This document shows positions 5,581-7,026 of a stretch of DNA of 7,026 nt, piece after piece. The notes beneath the pieces were generated by a model. The model searched no databases. It had not been told where the DNA came from and worked only from the letters and a program-made list of their open reading frames with translations. Every line of letters begins with the position of its first letter. The first letter of the stretch is position 1. A program made the translations under genes and the position numbers. Source of the DNA: Balneolaceae bacterium (GTDB taxonomy: Bacteria; Bacteroidota; Rhodothermia; Balneolales; Balneolaceae); assembly GCA_007127395.1 (NCBI GenBank), contig SKZL01000190.1, positions 1 through 7,026 of the forward strand, written 5' to 3'.

Positions 5581-7026
5581 TTAAGAGTCGAGAGCTGATT
5601 TTCTGAGCTCAATATGCAGCTCTTTCAACTGTTTCTCTTCCACAAAATCGGGCGAATTGTCCATCAGGCTCTGTGCTTTCTGGTTTTTCGGAAATGCGAT
5701 CACATCCCTCAGGCTCTGTGCGCCGGCCATCAGCATGATGATACGGTCCAGGCCCAATGCAATCCCGCCATGCGGAGGTGCGCCATACCGGAACGCATCC
5801 AGCAGAAACCCAAACTTCTCCTGAGCTTCCTCCTTCTCAATTCCCAAAATACCGAAAATCTTCTGCTGCAGGTTCGTATCATGAATCCGGATCGATCCGC
5901 CGCCAATTTCATTACCATTCAAAACCAAATCGTATGCCCTGGCATTCACTTTGGCAGCATCTTCATCCAACAGCGGAATATCTTCCGGTTTTGGTGATGT
6001 AAACGGGTGATGGAGAGAATAGAACCGCAGGTCCTCCTTCGACCACTCAAAAAGCGGAAATTCGGTTACCCATAAAAAGCGAGTCAGGCTCTCATCGATC
6101 AGATCAAAATCCTTTCCTGCAATCAGTCGCAAATTCCCCATCTGTTGGTAGACATCCGGTGAAGGCCCCGCCAGGATCAGCACCAGATCGCCATCGGCTG
6201 CCTCTGATGCATCCGCCATGGCAAGCATGGTCTCATCATCCAGGAATTTGCCCACACTGCAGGTGATCTCCCCGTCCATACGTTTCATAAAAATCATACC
6301 CCCGGCACCTGCCTGCGATTTCGCTTTCTCTGTGAGCCGATCCAGCGCACCACGTCCGAGTTCACCCTGTCCGGGTATAGTAATAGAGAGGACTCTCCCG
6401 CCCTTCTCCACAGTCGAGTTAAAAATCTTGAAACCGGAATCTGCTACAATATCCGACAGGTCGTGGATCTTCACATCAAACCGGGTATCCGGTTTGTCTG
6501 AACCGTACGTTTCCATCGCCTGCTTGTAGGTCATTCTGGGAAACGGCGTTGGGATATCGACTCCCATATGGTTTTTCCAGATTGTTGAAAGCAGATCTTC
6601 ATGAACCGAGTAGATCACCTCCTCATCAATAAACGACATCTCCACATCCACCTGGGTAAATTCCGGCTGACGATCGGCACGAAGGTCCTCATCACGAAAA
6701 CACTTCACTATCTGAAAATAGCGATCCATTCCGGAGACCATCAGAATCTGCTTGTAGGTCTGCGGACTCTGGGGCAGCGCGAAAAATTTCCCCGCATTCA
6801 CACGGCTGGGCACCAGGTAGTCGCGTGCGCCTTCCGGAGTTGATTTCATCAGTACGGGTGTCTCCACCTCAGCAAATGCTTTATCGTGATAAAACTGCCG
6901 GATCGTGTGGCAGACATCCGATCGCAACATCAAATTCTTTTGAAGTTCCGGCCTTCTGAGGTCCAGGTATCGATAACGCAGCCGTACTTCCTCATTAGTC
7001 GGGATCTGATCCTTGATTTCGAACGG
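5581..7026 (-). CDS. aspS: Aspartate--tRNA ligase, bacterial type (5' partial)
   Basis: The frame is open to the right edge, giving 481 visible residues of an enzyme usually about 590 long. It charges tRNA-Asp with aspartate in the cytosol. The missing roughly 110 residues hold the OB-fold anticodon-binding domain. The visible part begins at the end of the linker (TNEEVRLRYRYLDLRRPE). Class II motif 1 follows (AEVETPVLMKSTPEGARDYL, window residues about 52-71), then motif 2 (FRDEDLRADRQPEFTQVDVE, about 110-129) and motif 3 (GIALGLDRIIMLM, about 421-433, with the ATP-binding Arg). The roughly 100-residue GAD insertion between motifs 2 and 3 marks the bacterial form. The C-terminal RDVIAFPKNQKAQSLM segment is also typical. 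A TTG/ATG pair near 6933 is internal, not a start. Whether the enzyme is discriminating or also charges tRNA-Asn depends on residues in the missing N-terminus. The DUF429 gene follows and may share its transcript. Confidence 0.97.
   Translation of the reverse strand, partial: PFEIKDQIPTNEEVRLRYRYLDLRRPELQKNLMLRSDVCHTIRQFYHDKAFAEVETPVLMKSTPEGARDYLVPSRVNAGKFFALPQSPQTYKQILMVSGMDRYFQIVKCFRDEDLRADRQPEFTQVDVEMSFIDEEVIYSVHEDLLSTIWKNHMGVDIPTPFPRMTYKQAMETYGSDKPDTRFDVKIHDLSDIVADSGFKIFNSTVEKGGRVLSITIPGQGELGRGALDRLTEKAKSQAGAGGMIFMKRMDGEITCSVGKFLDDETMLAMADASEAADGDLVLILAGPSPDVYQQMGNLRLIAGKDFDLIDESLTRFLWVTEFPLFEWSKEDLRFYSLHHPFTSPKPEDIPLLDEDAAKVNARAYDLVLNGNEIGGGSIRIHDTNLQQKIFGILGIEKEEAQEKFGFLLDAFRYGAPPHGGIALGLDRIIMLMAGAQSLRDVIAFPKNQKAQSLMDNSPDFVEEKQLKELHIELRKSALDS

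Noticed and set aside
5614..5997. 127-codon open frame on the plus strand
   Set aside because: It is antisense to aspS, whose class II motifs are intact. The frame has no recognisable domain and is a shadow.
6931..6933. TTG as the start of aspS
   Set aside because: The frame continues to the window edge with clear AspRS sequence (RLRYRYLDLRRPE), so this codon is internal.
1..7026. CRISPR array, tRNA, rRNA, insertion sequence or phage genes
   Set aside because: No regularly spaced repeats, transposase or integrase motifs, or RNA gene signatures were seen on either strand.

Overview
The window looks like chromosomal DNA from a Bacteroidota/Balneolota/Rhodothermota-type bacterium. Three things point that way: a GWxTD-domain protein, a short lipoprotein with a Phe at the -3 lipobox position, and a TAnnTTTG-type promoter box with little Shine-Dalgarno signal at most starts. 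This placement is inferred from gene types and signals; no rRNA or other decisive marker is present. There is no sign of phage, plasmid, IS or CRISPR.

Layout from left to right. The C-terminal part of a GWxTD-domain protein (+) enters from the left edge. It is followed by about 150 bases of intergenic DNA with C6/G6 tracts that look like a dispersed repeat. A BrxA/BrxB-type bacilliredoxin (-) converges on it. A lipoprotein with a probable CBM9-like beta-sandwich (+) is divergent from the bacilliredoxin. The lipoprotein gene and an Mn-type superoxide dismutase gene (-) converge on a strong shared bidirectional terminator. A 349-base divergent intergenic region then separates sodA from an SthA-like flavoprotein (+), a pyridine nucleotide-disulfide oxidoreductase in which both redox cysteine positions are replaced. 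A DUF429 RNase H-like protein (-) converges on that gene with only 7 bases between stop codons. It lies downstream of aspS (-), which runs off the right edge without its N-terminal anticodon-binding domain.

Functional reading. Three of the seven genes between 841 and 4789 handle oxidants or reducing power: thiol de-bacillithiolation, superoxide removal, and NADPH/NADH balance. Each appears to be its own transcription unit, so this is a redox-themed neighbourhood rather than an operon. aspS and the DUF429 gene may be co-transcribed. The remaining genes (GWxTD protein, lipoprotein) are envelope or unknown proteins.

I did not find a clearly novel multi-gene system. The points most worth a second look are the cysteine-free SthA-like enzyme with its long leader, the G-tract repeat at 691-836, a 20-base near-match between the sth leader and the DUF429 gene, and the uncharacterised GWxTD, lipoprotein and DUF429 proteins.
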